A stretch of DNA of 64,000 nucleotides from Streptomyces sp. NBC_01231. GTDB lineage: Bacteria > Actinomycetota > Actinomycetes > Streptomycetales > Streptomycetaceae. Position numbers and translations under genes: made by a program. Positions 36,879-46,019 of the stretch are shown here, piece by piece; positions within the stretch are counted from its first letter, which is position 1, and each line of letters starts with the position of its first letter. Location: positions 3,906,001 to 3,970,000 of the forward strand of contig CP108521.1 in NCBI GenBank assembly GCA_035999765.1. Reading direction: 5' to 3'. The notes beneath the pieces are model-generated. The model worked only from the letters and a program-made list of their open reading frames with translations, was not told the origin of the DNA and did no database searches.

Positions 36879-36892
36879 TGGGAGCGCTTCCA
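36879..36892. promoter_or_regulatory. CebR operator overlapping the bglC start codon
   Basis: TGGGAGCGCTTCCA matches the CebR box at 13 of 14 positions. Its last base is the A of the bglC ATG, and its GGGAG half can also act as the ribosome binding site, so CebR binding may block bglC expression at elongation or promoter level. Confidence 0.85.
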
Positions 36893-38319
36893 TGCCTGAA
36901 CCCACGACGCCGGTGACCTTTCCCTCCGCCTTCCTCTGGGGCGCGTCGACCTCCGCCTACCAGATCGAGGGGGCGGTGCGGGAGGGCGGTCGCACCCCGT
37001 CGATCTGGGACACCTTCAGTCATACGCCGGGCAAGACCTTCGACGGCGACCACGGTGACATCGCTGTCGACCATTACCGCCGCTATCCCGAAGACGTGGC
37101 ACTGATGGCGGAGCTGGGCCTGGACGCCTACCGCTTCTCCATCTCCTGGTCACGGGTGCAGCCGACGGGCCGCGGCCCGGCCGCCCAGATCGGCCTGGAC
37201 TTCTACCGTCGCCTCGTCGATGAGCTCCTGTCCCACGGCATCAAGCCGGCCGTCACCCTCTACCACTGGGACCTCCCCCAGGATCTGGAGGACGCGGGCG
37301 GCTGGCCGGAGCGCGACACGGCGCACCGGTTCGCCGAGTACGCGCAGCTGGTCGGTGAGGCCCTCGGCGACCGCGTCGAGCACTGGATGACGCTCAACGA
37401 GCCCTGGTGCAGCGCCTTCCTGGGCTACGCCTCGGGGGTGCACGCCCCAGGCCGTACGAACCCGGAGGCGTCCCTGAAAGCCGCCCACCACCTGAACCTG
37501 GCCCACGGCCTGGCGACGTCCGCTCTGCGGTCGGTGATGCCGGCCCGCAACTCGATCGCGGTGAGCCTCAACTCCTCGACGGTGCGGACCGTGTCGCAGG
37601 ACCCGGCGGACCTGGCGGCAGCCCGCAAGATCGACGACTTGGCCAACGGCATCTTCCACGGCCCGATGCTGCACGGCGCGTATCCGGAGACGCTCCTGAA
37701 GGCGACAGAAGCGATCACTGACTGGTCGTGCATCGTGGAGGGCGACCTGGTGCTGATCAACCAGCCGCTGGACGCGCTGGGGCTGAACTACTACACACCG
37801 GCGCTGGTGTCGGCGGCGGACCCCGAGTCCACCGGCCCGCGTGCGGACGGGCACGGGTCGAGCGCGTACTCCCCCTGGCCGGGCACGGACGACGTGATGT
37901 TCCACCAGACGCCCGGCGCGCAGACGCAGATGGGCTGGACGATCGACCCGACGGGGCTGCACGAGCTGCTCATGCGCTACACACGTGAGGCGCCCGGCCT
38001 GCCGCTGTACATCACCGAGAACGGCGCGGCCTACGACGACAAGCCCGACCCGGACGGCCGCGTCCACGACCCGGAACGGATCGCCTACCTGCACGGCCAC
38101 CTGTCGGCGATCCGCCGCGCCATCGCCGACGGCGCGGACGTCCGCGGCTACTACCAGTGGTCCCTGATGGACAACTTCGAGTGGTCGTACGGCTACGAGA
38201 AGCGGTTCGGCATCGTGTACGTCGACTACGCCACGCTCGATCGGACCCCGAAGTCGAGTGCGCGCTGGTACGGGGAGGTGGCGCGGACCGGGACGCTGCC
38301 TCCGGTGGAGAGCGTCTGA
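36892..38319 (+). CDS. bglC: GH1 beta-glucosidase
   Basis: Intracellular hydrolysis of imported cellobiose to glucose. The 475 residues form a GH1 TIM barrel with no signal peptide: [15 protein letters not shown] at the N-terminus, acid/base Glu in MTLNEPWCS (about 170), nucleophile Glu in [12 protein letters not shown] (about 380), and the C-terminal [20 protein letters not shown]. In Streptomyces this enzyme also clears the CebR inducer. Followed by a very strong terminator. Confidence 0.96.
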   Translation: MPEPTTPVTFPSAFLWGASTSAYQIEGAVREGGRTPSIWDTFSHTPGKTFDGDHGDIAVDHYRRYPEDVALMAELGLDAYRFSISWSRVQPTGRGPAAQIGLDFYRRLVDELLSHGIKPAVTLYHWDLPQDLEDAGGWPERDTAHRFAEYAQLVGEALGDRVEHWMTLNEPWCSAFLGYASGVHAPGRTNPEASLKAAHHLNLAHGLATSALRSVMPARNSIAVSLNSSTVRTVSQDPADLAAARKIDDLANGIFHGPMLHGAYPETLLKATEAITDWSCIVEGDLVLINQPLDALGLNYYTPALVSAADPESTGPRADGHGSSAYSPWPGTDDVMFHQTPGAQTQMGWTIDPTGLHELLMRYTREAPGLPLYITENGAAYDDKPDPDGRVHDPERIAYLHGHLSAIRRAIADGADVRGYYQWSLMDNFEWSYGYEKRFGIVYVDYATLDRTPKSSARWYGEVARTGTLPPVESV

Positions 38320-38341
38320 CCACCGCTGCCGGCAGACGCAC

Positions 38342-38376
38342 AGGGCGCGGCACCCCCGGGGGGGGTGCCGCGCCCT
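38342..38376 (+). terminator. Terminator after bglC
   Basis: A perfect 16-bp GC-rich stem (AGGGCGCGGCACCCCC with its complement, loop GGG) begins 23 bp after the bglC stop. Because the next gene is convergent it may act in both directions. Confidence 0.93.
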
Positions 38377-38416
38377 CTTGCCCGGCGGACGTCGGACGTC
38401 GGGCGGGCGGGCCGGT

Positions 38417-39445
38417 TCAGGTGTCCTTGCGGACGTCGATGACCAGTTCCTGGACGGCGTGGTCCGAGAACCCCTGGGGGTCACGGAAGTGATAGCGCTC
38501 CGCCCTCGCACCACGGGTGGTGAAGGCGAGGTCGAGCCGCCACCACCGTAGCCAGGCGACGCCCCGGTGCCAGCTGACCGGGTAGAGCGACCGGCACGCC
38601 CGCAGGGCGTCCTCGGCCACGGCCGACAGCCGTGCGATGTCGCCCAGGGAGCGGCTGAGGTTGAAGTCGCCGGCGATCAGCGCCGGACACTCGTTGTCGC
38701 GGACGTCCGCGATCAACCGGTCCAGCTGGCGGTTCCGGCTGAGCACCCGTTCCCTGATCTCCCGGTAGAGCCCGAGCCGGAAGGGGTTCTCCAGGAACAC
38801 GTGCACCGGAAGGTGCACGTTGTACGTGGACAGCACCGGTGAGCCGGGCAGGGAATCGATGCGCAGGTCCGCCCGGAACACCTCGGGAGCCCCGATGTCG
38901 GGTGTCGCGACGACGGGGAAACGCGAGAGTGTGACGAACTGCCCTCGTACCAGGACGTGGTGGCCGGGGAACTCACGAGCCAGGCGCGCGCGGAAGTCCA
39001 CCGGGATCGGCGGAGCGTGCACGCCGGCGTCGTAGATGTGCTCCTGGAGGAGGTAGATGTCGGCGTCGAGCCGCCGGAGGAAGGCGTAGAAGTCCTCGGT
39101 GTCGACGCTCTCGTCCCAGTGCTGGGTGTTCCAGCACACGACGCGGATGCCTCCCGCCGATCCGGTGGCGCGGCGGATGGTGAACGGTGCCCGCGGCGCC
39201 AGTCCGGAATGCCTCATCCCCAGCGCGAGCGCCGCCGCCGCGAGGGTGGCGGTCCACCAGCGTGGACCGCCGCTCGTGGCCGCGGCGCCCGCCAACAGCG
39301 CTCCGGGGACCAGGACGTGGACGGGCGGCGGCAGTACGTCCGTCGTCGCCCACCACCACCATCGGTTGGTCAGCAGCCGGTCCACCACCTGGAAGAGCAG
39401 CGCCCCGACGGCACCGGTGATCAGGACGGCGTCGAGCGTCGTCAT
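38417..39445 (-). CDS. Membrane-anchored endonuclease/exonuclease/phosphatase (EEP) family protein
   Basis: 342 residues. The first 85 form about three membrane helices with a WWWWATTD stretch. The rest is an EEP-fold domain, with intact metal and catalytic motifs: VVCWNTQHWD (Asn), YLLQEHIYD (Glu), LSTYNVHLPVHVF, LIAGDFNLS (GDFN), WRLDLAF, and FSDHAVQ (Asp-His). Presumed phosphodiesterase or phosphatase acting at the outer face of the membrane; substrate unknown. Overlaps the upstream glycosyltransferase gene by 4 bp, so it is the last gene of the minus-strand arm. A second, degenerate copy sits at the far end of the cluster (57335-58435). Confidence 0.82.
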   Translation of the reverse strand: MTTLDAVLITGAVGALLFQVVDRLLTNRWWWWATTDVLPPPVHVLVPGALLAGAAATSGGPRWWTATLAAAALALGMRHSGLAPRAPFTIRRATGSAGGIRVVCWNTQHWDESVDTEDFYAFLRRLDADIYLLQEHIYDAGVHAPPIPVDFRARLAREFPGHHVLVRGQFVTLSRFPVVATPDIGAPEVFRADLRIDSLPGSPVLSTYNVHLPVHVFLENPFRLGLYREIRERVLSRNRQLDRLIADVRDNECPALIAGDFNLSRSLGDIARLSAVAEDALRACRSLYPVSWHRGVAWLRWWRLDLAFTTRGARAERYHFRDPQGFSDHAVQELVIDVRKDT

Positions 39446-40473
39446 GCGGCCGCGCTCACCCCCGAACCCAGGGCGGCGTCGTAGACCTCACGGAACTGGC
39501 GGGAGAACAGACACCGCAGACCGCCCGCGATGACCCCCACGGCCACGGTGAGGTTCACCACGAAGTTGACCGCCATGAAGTACCCCAGGAAGCCCCACCC
39601 CTTGTGCCGGACGACGCAGCGGTACAGGCCGGTGTCGCACGCCAGCCCAATGCCCAGCATCAGCGCCGGTACGGCCGCCCAGGCCGCGCCCAGCAGGAGC
39701 GGCAGCAGCAGGGTGGCGACGGACAGCAGGCACACCGCGCTCGCCCAGGCGCGGGGGCCGGAGGCGTAGCCGCCGGGGAGGCCACGCCGCCGCAGGTACA
39801 GCGGCATGGCGAGGTAGATGCGCTGGTAGACCTTGCGGAGCACCAGCCGCAGCGTGTCGTCGTTGTCGTGCCGGCCCACCACGGCCGAGGTGCTCAGTGC
39901 CCCGTACCGCATCGCGAGGCGCAGTCCGAAGTCCTGGTCCTCGGTGTGGCGGAGGTGGGGATTGAACCCGTCCAGCTCGGCGAAGACGTCCGCCCGGATG
40001 GCGAAGGTGTTGGTGTGGACGGTACTGATCCGCCCTTCGGAGCTGACCAGCGCGTAGTACTGCTGGAGGCAGCGGTACTCCTCCATGCGGCTGTCCCTGA
40101 TGAGCGGGTCCGGGTCGTAGATCCCGCAGACCGCTCCCAGGTCGGGGGAGGCGAGGAGCAGGCGGACCGCCTGCGACACGGCGTCGGGGGCGAGGGCCAC
40201 GTCGGAGTCGACGAAGAGCAGGATCTCCCCGCGGGCGCGCGCGGCACCCAGGTTGCGGGCCACCGAGACACCGCCGTTCGTGCCGGTGCTGACGGCCTCG
40301 ACACCGAGGGCCGCCGCGACGGCCACGGAGGCGTCGGTGCTGCAGTCGTCGATCAGGACGATCTCGATCGAGGGATAGTCCTGTTCCTGGATCGCCTTGA
40401 GGCACAGGGACAGGGACTTGGCGTAGTTGTAGTTCGGCACGATGACCGACACCAGGGGCTGCTGATCAGGCAT
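39442..40473 (-). CDS. GT2 glycosyltransferase with C-terminal membrane helices (copy A)
   Basis: 343 residues. The GT-A domain has VSVIVPNYNYAKSLSLCL, VLIDDCSTD, NLGAARARGEILLFVDSDV (DSD metal site) and RHTEDQDFGLRLAMRYG. Three hydrophobic segments follow in the last 120 residues, as in enzymes that use polyprenyl-phosphate or membrane acceptors. It resembles copy B (44012-45031) over its whole length. Overlaps the EEP gene by 4 bp and the epimerase gene by 8 bp, so all are in one operon. Confidence 0.88.
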   Translation of the reverse strand: MPDQQPLVSVIVPNYNYAKSLSLCLKAIQEQDYPSIEIVLIDDCSTDASVAVAAALGVEAVSTGTNGGVSVARNLGAARARGEILLFVDSDVALAPDAVSQAVRLLLASPDLGAVCGIYDPDPLIRDSRMEEYRCLQQYYALVSSEGRISTVHTNTFAIRADVFAELDGFNPHLRHTEDQDFGLRLAMRYGALSTSAVVGRHDNDDTLRLVLRKVYQRIYLAMPLYLRRRGLPGGYASGPRAWASAVCLLSVATLLLPLLLGAAWAAVPALMLGIGLACDTGLYRCVVRHKGWGFLGYFMAVNFVVNLTVAVGVIAGGLRCLFSRQFREVYDAALGSGVSAAA

Positions 40474-41578
40474 GGGTCCCTTTTCGGGTAGGCGGCCGGA
40501 AGAAGACCTTGGCGAGGGAGAGCGCCCCTTGCCGCCAGGGTTCGACGCTTGTGGTGCCGCCGGACGCCGGTCGGCGTCCGGTGTGCGCGGACCGCGACCG
40601 CTGCTCCCGCCACCACGCGTAGGTACGGAGGATGGAGTCCTCGTTGGAGTAGCGGGGGTCGAAGCCCAGCCGCTCCTGGGCGCGGTCGGTACTGACGAAG
40701 GAGTCGTCGAGCAGCTTGTTCAGCAGGCGGCCGTAGACAGGGGAGAGCCCGGACCGCTCCAGCAGGCGCAGCGCGGACACAGCGGGCCGGCCCGGGATCG
40801 GCACCACCCGTCGGCCGTGGCCGGCGGCGTCCAGCACGGCCTGGAAGTCCTCCCGCAGCGTGCCGAAGGTGGTCGCGCCGAGGTTGAAGGTGTCGTCCGC
40901 CTTTTCGGTCGGGGCGTGGAGTGTGGTGATCACGGCGTCGACCAGGTCGTTCACGTCGAACATCTGGATGCGGACGTCGCCCCGTCCCAGAACGGGGAAG
41001 TTGCGGCCCTCCTCGGCCCACTCGAAGAGCATCGCGAACAGGCCCATCCGGCCCGGCCCGAGGAAGGTCTTGGGACGCAGGATCGGCAGGCACATCTCAC
41101 CGCCGCGGAAACTCTCGCAGACCTCCTCGGCCTCGGCCTTGGCGGCGCTGTACGTGTCCACCGGCCGACGGGGGTACTCCTCGGTGGTCGGCACGACCTT
41201 GGGCAGTCCGTAGACCGCGGTCGACGAGATCTGGACGAACCGGGGAACCCGGTTCGAGGCGGCGGCCGTGAGCATGGTCCGGGTGCCGTCCACGATGATC
41301 GAACGTATCTGCTCGGTCGGATAGCTGGGCAGCGCGGCAGCGCAGTGCACCACCGCGTCGGCGTCCGTGAGCGCCCTCTTCATCGCCGTGCCGTCCCGGA
41401 CGTCGGCGACGGTGAGTTCAAGCTCGTCCGGCCGTCCGCCGCCCGCGCGGGAGACTGCCAAGTGGGCGGGGTCGGGTTCGCGGACGTCCACACAGTGCAC
41501 GTGGTGTCCCTCGTCCAGCAGCTTGCCGATCAGGGTGGAGCCCAGCATCCCGGCCCCGCCCGTCACCACGACATTCAT
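40466..41578 (-). CDS. NAD-dependent epimerase/dehydratase (extended SDR)
   Basis: 370 residues. The Rossmann dinucleotide site is VVVTGGAGMLGSTL at the very N-terminus, followed by CVDVREPD. The active site YSAAKAE (YxxxK) has an upstream QISSTAVYG Ser. Sugar-nucleotide or related substrate is likely; the C-terminal part (LGFDPRYSNEDSILRTYAWW) fits extended SDR enzymes. The start ATG shares one base with the aminotransferase stop (TGATG), so translation is coupled. Substrate unknown. Confidence 0.85.
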   Translation of the reverse strand: MNVVVTGGAGMLGSTLIGKLLDEGHHVHCVDVREPDPAHLAVSRAGGGRPDELELTVADVRDGTAMKRALTDADAVVHCAAALPSYPTEQIRSIIVDGTRTMLTAAASNRVPRFVQISSTAVYGLPKVVPTTEEYPRRPVDTYSAAKAEAEEVCESFRGGEMCLPILRPKTFLGPGRMGLFAMLFEWAEEGRNFPVLGRGDVRIQMFDVNDLVDAVITTLHAPTEKADDTFNLGATTFGTLREDFQAVLDAAGHGRRVVPIPGRPAVSALRLLERSGLSPVYGRLLNKLLDDSFVSTDRAQERLGFDPRYSNEDSILRTYAWWREQRSRSAHTGRRPASGGTTSVEPWRQGALSLAKVFFRPPTRKGTHA

Positions 41579-43008
41579 CACCACAGCGACGACACCTTCT
41601 CCTGGACGAACTTGGTGAGCAGTCGCGGGAGCCCCTTGGCGAGCGTCTTGTCCAGCGCTTCCAGGAACCGCTCGATCTCGGGCGGCTCCACGATCAGCGG
41701 TGGAGCGGCGACCAGCGGATTGCGCCCGTTGAGCGTGTAGTACGCGTAGATGTCGTGGTCGCGGTACAGCGCGTTCACCACCGACGAGGTGATCAGCTTG
41801 GTGAGGAACCGGGGATCACGGGTCATCCCGCCGGGCACCAGCTTGGTCGCGAGTTCCAGGGTCTTGGGGCCCTCCCGCAGGAAGACGCCGTGCAGCGCGC
41901 CGGCCCCGCGTACGTCGACCACGGTCTCGGAGTGCTCCTTCGCGATGCGCTCCAGTCCCGGGGCGAGGATCCGCTCGATGGCACGGGCTCGCGCGGGGTA
42001 GTCGTCCTCCACCACGATGTTGATCGCTTCGATGGCGGTGGCCGTCTCCTCGCCGAATCCGTAATAGGTGGTGCTCGTGCTCTGAAGCAGGGCGTCCATC
42101 ATATTGTCGTAGGCACGACGGAAGACGGGTTCGCGGGCGACGTAGGCCGAGATGGACGACTTGCCGCCGCCGAAGGACTTCGAGGTCGTCAGCACGTCCG
42201 GTACGAGGCCCGGGTAACGCATGAAGTAGAAGAGGCTGCCGGTCTTTCCCCAGCCGGTGTAGATCTCGTCGAAGATCAGGACGATGTCCTCTTCCGTGCA
42301 CAGCGCGCGCAGTCCGCGCAGGAACTCCTCGGAGCACCACTGCATGGTGGAGGCGCTGAACGGCTCGACGAGGATCGCGTAGACGTCGCACTCGCCTTTC
42401 GCCTTACGGGACTTGGCGATTTCCTGGCGGATCGCGTCGAGATCGCCGTACGGGTAGGAGACCACTCCCTGGATGCCGGGGAACCGGAACGTCTCCTGCG
42501 CCTGCCCGGTGAGGCTTCCCGAGCCCAGCAGCTTCCCGTGGAAGGCGTTGTCGGCGCGCAGGATCCGCTTGCGGGAGCCGTTGTGGTACTTGTACGCGAG
42601 CTTCACGGCGCCCTCCACCGCCTCCGCGCCGGAGTTCGGGAAGAAGGACATGTTGAGGTCGTCCGGGAGGAGCTGCGCCAGGTTGTGGCCGAGTGCCGCC
42701 ACATAGGGGGAGAAGTAGGTCTTGTGCACCTCCATCCGCTGCTCCTCCTGGAACCGCCGGCGCGCGGCCAGGATCCGCGGGTGGTTGTGTCCGTGGCTCA
42801 GCACGCCGACGCCGCCGGTGAAGTCGAGGATGCGGCGGCCGTCGCGCTGGTAGAGGTAGGCGCCCTCGGCATGGTCGACCAGTTCTCTGCCGAACCCGAA
42901 GGACGTCATCAGGGACACCTGGCTCCGGTTGACATGCCGCCGGTACAGGTCTTGCACTTGCTTCGCCGTCAGGGCCTGGGTGTCGTCGATGGACAACAGC
43001 TTGGTCAT
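41578..43008 (-). CDS. Class III aminotransferase (EctB/diaminobutyrate transaminase-like)
   Basis: A PLP enzyme of 476 residues. It shows FTGGVGVLSHGHNHPRI, the PLP-phosphate site FFPNSGAEAVEGAVKLAY, the cofactor Asp in IVLIFDEIYTGWGKTGSLF, and the Schiff-base Lys in LTTSKSFGGGKSS. The overall pattern is nearest to 2,4-diaminobutyrate-2-oxoglutarate transaminases, but no ectA, ectC or siderophore NRPS gene is nearby, so the substrate is open. It could aminate a keto-sugar or keto-acid precursor. Overlaps both neighbours by 1-4 bp. Confidence 0.88.
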   Translation of the reverse strand: MTKLLSIDDTQALTAKQVQDLYRRHVNRSQVSLMTSFGFGRELVDHAEGAYLYQRDGRRILDFTGGVGVLSHGHNHPRILAARRRFQEEQRMEVHKTYFSPYVAALGHNLAQLLPDDLNMSFFPNSGAEAVEGAVKLAYKYHNGSRKRILRADNAFHGKLLGSGSLTGQAQETFRFPGIQGVVSYPYGDLDAIRQEIAKSRKAKGECDVYAILVEPFSASTMQWCSEEFLRGLRALCTEEDIVLIFDEIYTGWGKTGSLFYFMRYPGLVPDVLTTSKSFGGGKSSISAYVAREPVFRRAYDNMMDALLQSTSTTYYGFGEETATAIEAINIVVEDDYPARARAIERILAPGLERIAKEHSETVVDVRGAGALHGVFLREGPKTLELATKLVPGGMTRDPRFLTKLITSSVVNALYRDHDIYAYYTLNGRNPLVAAPPLIVEPPEIERFLEALDKTLAKGLPRLLTKFVQEKVSSLW

Positions 43009-44015
43009 GGTTTCCCCGTCCTTGAGTCGTCGTGCGGTACGGAAGCTGTCCGGGAGGAGGAATAGTGCGTCCGGGTGGGGCGGGGCCGACGGGCGAGCAG
43101 CAGCACTCCCCCGGCGACGACGACCTCACTCGCGGTGCAGATGATGCGGCTCGCCACAGCGACGGCTCCCGCGGCCGACCAGGGCAGCACGCTGGAGAGC
43201 ACCACCATGAGGATCGCCTCGCGGGCACCCCAGCCGTCGGGCAGGACGACGGCCAGGCTGCTGAGGGCGGTGGCCAGCGCGAACCCTCCGACGCACAGCG
43301 GCAGCGACCGGAGCGGGTCGGCACCGAACAGGACCGCCAGCGACCACAGGTGAAGCCCGGAGACCAGCCAGGAGACGGTGGCCGCCACCATGCTCCGGCG
43401 CATTCCCGCAGCGGTCGCCGTGCTGCTGGGCGGACTCCTGCGGACCAGCCGGGCCGCCACCCTCAGCATCGAGGTGAGCAGTTCCGGACGGACGAGCAGT
43501 ACGCCCACGGCGCAGGCCGGCAACAGCAGCAACCACCCCTGGCCACCGAGCAGTCCCGGGCCGCAGACCAGGCCCAGGGCGAGCCCGGTCAGTGTGCCGA
43601 CCGCGAGATTGAGCAGGAAGACCCCGGACATGGCCGACGCCGAGAAGCCGGCCTCCTTGCCCAGGCGGAGCTGGGCGAGAAGGCCCCAGACCCGGCCGGG
43701 CACGAACTTGCCGAGAAATGACGTGAAGTAGATCCGGGCGGCGACGCGGAGGTCCACCACAGGGCGGAGGCCGATCAGGAGGGACCGCCATGTCAGCAGA
43801 GAGATCAGCATTCCCACGGCGTTGGCGGCGAAGGCGGCGACCAGGTACGGGAGGGACCGAGGGCGCAACGCGAGGTCCGCGAACACGCCGATCCGGTCGT
43901 GCAGCGACAGCCACAGTCCGGCCAGCACCGCCAGGAAGAACGCGCCGGACAGCACGCCGCGTCGGACACCGCGCTCCGGTGCCCGGATCTCCGGCGGGGT
44001 CTCGGTCGCCGTCAC
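43005..44015 (-). CDS. Flippase-like membrane protein (LPG synthase TM / AglD-type)
   Basis: 336 residues with seven to eight hydrophobic helices, among them GAFFLAVLAGLWLSL, LVAAFAANAVGMLISLLTW, VFLLNLAVGTLTGLALGLV, LLLLPACAVGVLLV and AILMVVLSSVLPWSAAGAVA. The YFTSFLGKFVPGRVWGLLAQ stretch is the signature of the PF03706 membrane domain found in phosphatidylglycerol lysyltransferases and AglD-like dolichol/polyprenol glycosylation proteins. There is no catalytic soluble domain. The GTG start (44015) overlaps the upstream stop (GTGA). Possible role: translocation or membrane context for a lipid-linked sugar. Confidence 0.85.
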   Translation of the reverse strand: MTATETPPEIRAPERGVRRGVLSGAFFLAVLAGLWLSLHDRIGVFADLALRPRSLPYLVAAFAANAVGMLISLLTWRSLLIGLRPVVDLRVAARIYFTSFLGKFVPGRVWGLLAQLRLGKEAGFSASAMSGVFLLNLAVGTLTGLALGLVCGPGLLGGQGWLLLLPACAVGVLLVRPELLTSMLRVAARLVRRSPPSSTATAAGMRRSMVAATVSWLVSGLHLWSLAVLFGADPLRSLPLCVGGFALATALSSLAVVLPDGWGAREAILMVVLSSVLPWSAAGAVAVASRIICTASEVVVAGGVLLLARRPRPTRTHYSSSRTASVPHDDSRTGKP

Positions 44016-45031
44016 CGCGCGGACGCCTCGGTGGCAGGCCCGACTCGGCCGGCATCCGGACGACCGAATCCACGGTCCGTCAGCAGCCGCAGTCCGCCCC
44101 AGGCGGCGCCCAGGACGATCGACAGCTGGACCAGGAAATGAACCACGGTGAAGTAGGCGAGGAACGCGGGGCCCCGTTCGCGCAGTACGAAACGGGAGAG
44201 GCCGAGGTCGGAGCCGACGGCGACCAGGAGGAACAGCGCAGGAACGACCGGGAGCAGCGCTATCAGAGGCAGCGTCGCCACCGTCGCCGCGACCGCGAGC
44301 ACACCGGCCATGCTGTGTGCCCGCACCGCGTTCTTCTGTGCCCGGTGCGCCGCCGCGAACGGGAGCAGGAGCTGCGCCCGCCTGGCCTGTTCCCGGAGCA
44401 GGCCGCGCAGGCTGTCGGCGTCGTCGTGCCGACCGGTGATGGTGTCCGTCAGGCGGATGCGGCAGCGGCCGTGGAGCCGGTTGCTGTATTCCAGGTCCTC
44501 CGAGTCGCGCAGCCGCTCGTTCAGCGGGCCGACCGCTTCGAAGACCTCGCGCCGGACGGCCCCCAGTGCGAAGAAGGCCGAGGCCACGACGCCGACGCTG
44601 CGACGGTGGAAGTAGTGGGCGTGCAGCACCCGGTAGTGCTCGACGGGGCCGTCGTCGAAGAGCGGCTCCGCAGCCGGAACGCCGTGCACGAATCCGCAGT
44701 CGGGATCCTCGGTGAGGATCCGGACCGCGTTCTCCAGCGCGTCGGGCGCGAGGGCCACATCGGAATCGACGAAGAAGAGGATGTCGCCCCGGCTCTTCGC
44801 GGCGCCGCGGTTGCGGACCGCTGAGACACCGCTGTTGCCCGGGTTCTCGATCAGCCTGCACGGATAGGTCCGGATGATCTCCCGTGAGCGGTCCGTGCTG
44901 GCATCGTCGACGACGATGACCTCCAGCGGCTGGAGAGTCTGGGCGAAGACCGCGTCCAGGCACGCGGGCAGTGTCTTCTCGTAGTTGTAGTTGGGGATGA
45001 TGACGGACACGGTCGGTTTGCCAAGTCTCAT
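44012..45031 (-). CDS. GT2 glycosyltransferase with C-terminal membrane helices (copy B)
   Basis: 339 residues. It has VSVIIPNYNYEKTLPACL, VIVVDDASTDRSREII, NRGAAKSRGDILFFVDSDV (DSD) and RLRDSEDLEYSNRLHG, then three hydrophobic segments ending FLAYFTVVHFLVQLSIVLGA and AWGGLRLLTDR. Layout and sequence are paralogous to copy A. The start at 45031 has TGAGGAC upstream; the frame is open further but without codon bias. Overlaps the flippase-like gene by 4 bp. Confidence 0.88.
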   Translation of the reverse strand: MRLGKPTVSVIIPNYNYEKTLPACLDAVFAQTLQPLEVIVVDDASTDRSREIIRTYPCRLIENPGNSGVSAVRNRGAAKSRGDILFFVDSDVALAPDALENAVRILTEDPDCGFVHGVPAAEPLFDDGPVEHYRVLHAHYFHRRSVGVVASAFFALGAVRREVFEAVGPLNERLRDSEDLEYSNRLHGRCRIRLTDTITGRHDDADSLRGLLREQARRAQLLLPFAAAHRAQKNAVRAHSMAGVLAVAATVATLPLIALLPVVPALFLLVAVGSDLGLSRFVLRERGPAFLAYFTVVHFLVQLSIVLGAAWGGLRLLTDRGFGRPDAGRVGPATEASAR

Positions 45032-45065
45032 GCGGCTGTCCTCAGGGCTTCCCACAGATCGTTCG

Positions 45066-46019
45066 TCACCGGCTCGGCAGTCCGCCCACGAGTTCCGGAT
45101 GGCCGGCCAGCACCGAGGTGAAGGCGAGACAGCCACAGCACAACACCGCGCTGATGACGACCCGCCGATCGCGCAGCAGGGTCTCGGTGGGGTCCCCGCC
45201 TCCCCCTTCCGTGATCACTATCTGGAGGTAGCGCAACAGTCCGTACAGGGCGAACGGCATCGTCAGCAGCAGGGCCACCTGGCCGAAGGGCTGTGTCGCG
45301 TCGCTGCGCAGGAAACCGGCGTACCCCAGCACCGCGACGACCGCGGTGACGATGACCATCTGTTCCAGGAACGGGCGGGAATAGCCCTCAAGGGTGGGGC
45401 GGTGCCGGTCGGCCACCGTCCCCAGGTCCAGCTCGTGCCGCCGCTTGCCCAGGCTGATCATGGCGGAGGCCGCGTAGACGCCCAGTACGAGCCACACCGA
45501 CAGGGGGATGCCGCCCACCAGGAAACCCAGGACGACCCTCAGTGCGAAGCCGGCTGCGACGACGAAGACGTCGACCAGTGGGATGTGCTTGAGCCGGTGG
45601 CTGTAGAACACGTTGAGCACGAGATAGACGGCCACGGGCCAGGTGAGCCGCCACGGTCCCATCGCGGCCAGCACCGCCAGCGCCGCGGTGAGCACCACCG
45701 CCGAGGCGATGGCGACGGAGACGGAAACCCGCCCGGCGGCGATCGGCCGGGCACGTTTCACCGGGTGCAGACGGTCCCGCTCCCGGTCGGCCGTGTCGTT
45801 GATCACGTAGACGACCGATGCCGCAAGGGTGAACAGGGCGATGCCCCAGGCCATGTGGGACAACCTGTACCAGGTCCAGGACGCGCCGCCGACCAGCGGC
45901 AGGGCGACGGCCACCAGGTTCTTCGGCCACTGGTGCGGCCGCACCAGCGACACCAGGTCCTTCGCCCGCATGCCGGGTCCGGCGGAGGGGTCGCGCAGGC
46001 GCGGCTCGGTGACCGTCAT
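45066..46019 (-). CDS. UbiA-family prenyltransferase, decaprenyl-phosphate phosphoribosyltransferase-like
   Basis: A polytopic membrane protein of 317 residues with about eight helices. The first Asp-rich motif reads NDTADRERDRLHPVKRARPI, immediately followed by AAG, and the second region YSHRLKHIPLVDVF ... SLGKRRHELDL. Both closely follow mycobacterial Rv3806c, which moves phosphoribose from PRPP to decaprenyl phosphate. The family therefore suggests formation of a polyprenyl-phosphoryl pentose. GGGGAG precedes ATG 46019. First gene of the minus-strand arm, 34 bp before GT2 copy B. Confidence 0.87.
   Translation of the reverse strand: MTVTEPRLRDPSAGPGMRAKDLVSLVRPHQWPKNLVAVALPLVGGASWTWYRLSHMAWGIALFTLAASVVYVINDTADRERDRLHPVKRARPIAAGRVSVSVAIASAVVLTAALAVLAAMGPWRLTWPVAVYLVLNVFYSHRLKHIPLVDVFVVAAGFALRVVLGFLVGGIPLSVWLVLGVYAASAMISLGKRRHELDLGTVADRHRPTLEGYSRPFLEQMVIVTAVVAVLGYAGFLRSDATQPFGQVALLLTMPFALYGLLRYLQIVITEGGGGDPTETLLRDRRVVISAVLCCGCLAFTSVLAGHPELVGGLPSR

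Noticed and set aside
41578-43008. Ectoine biosynthesis locus
   Set aside because: Only an EctB-like enzyme is present; ectA, ectC and ectD are absent and the neighbours are glycosylation genes.
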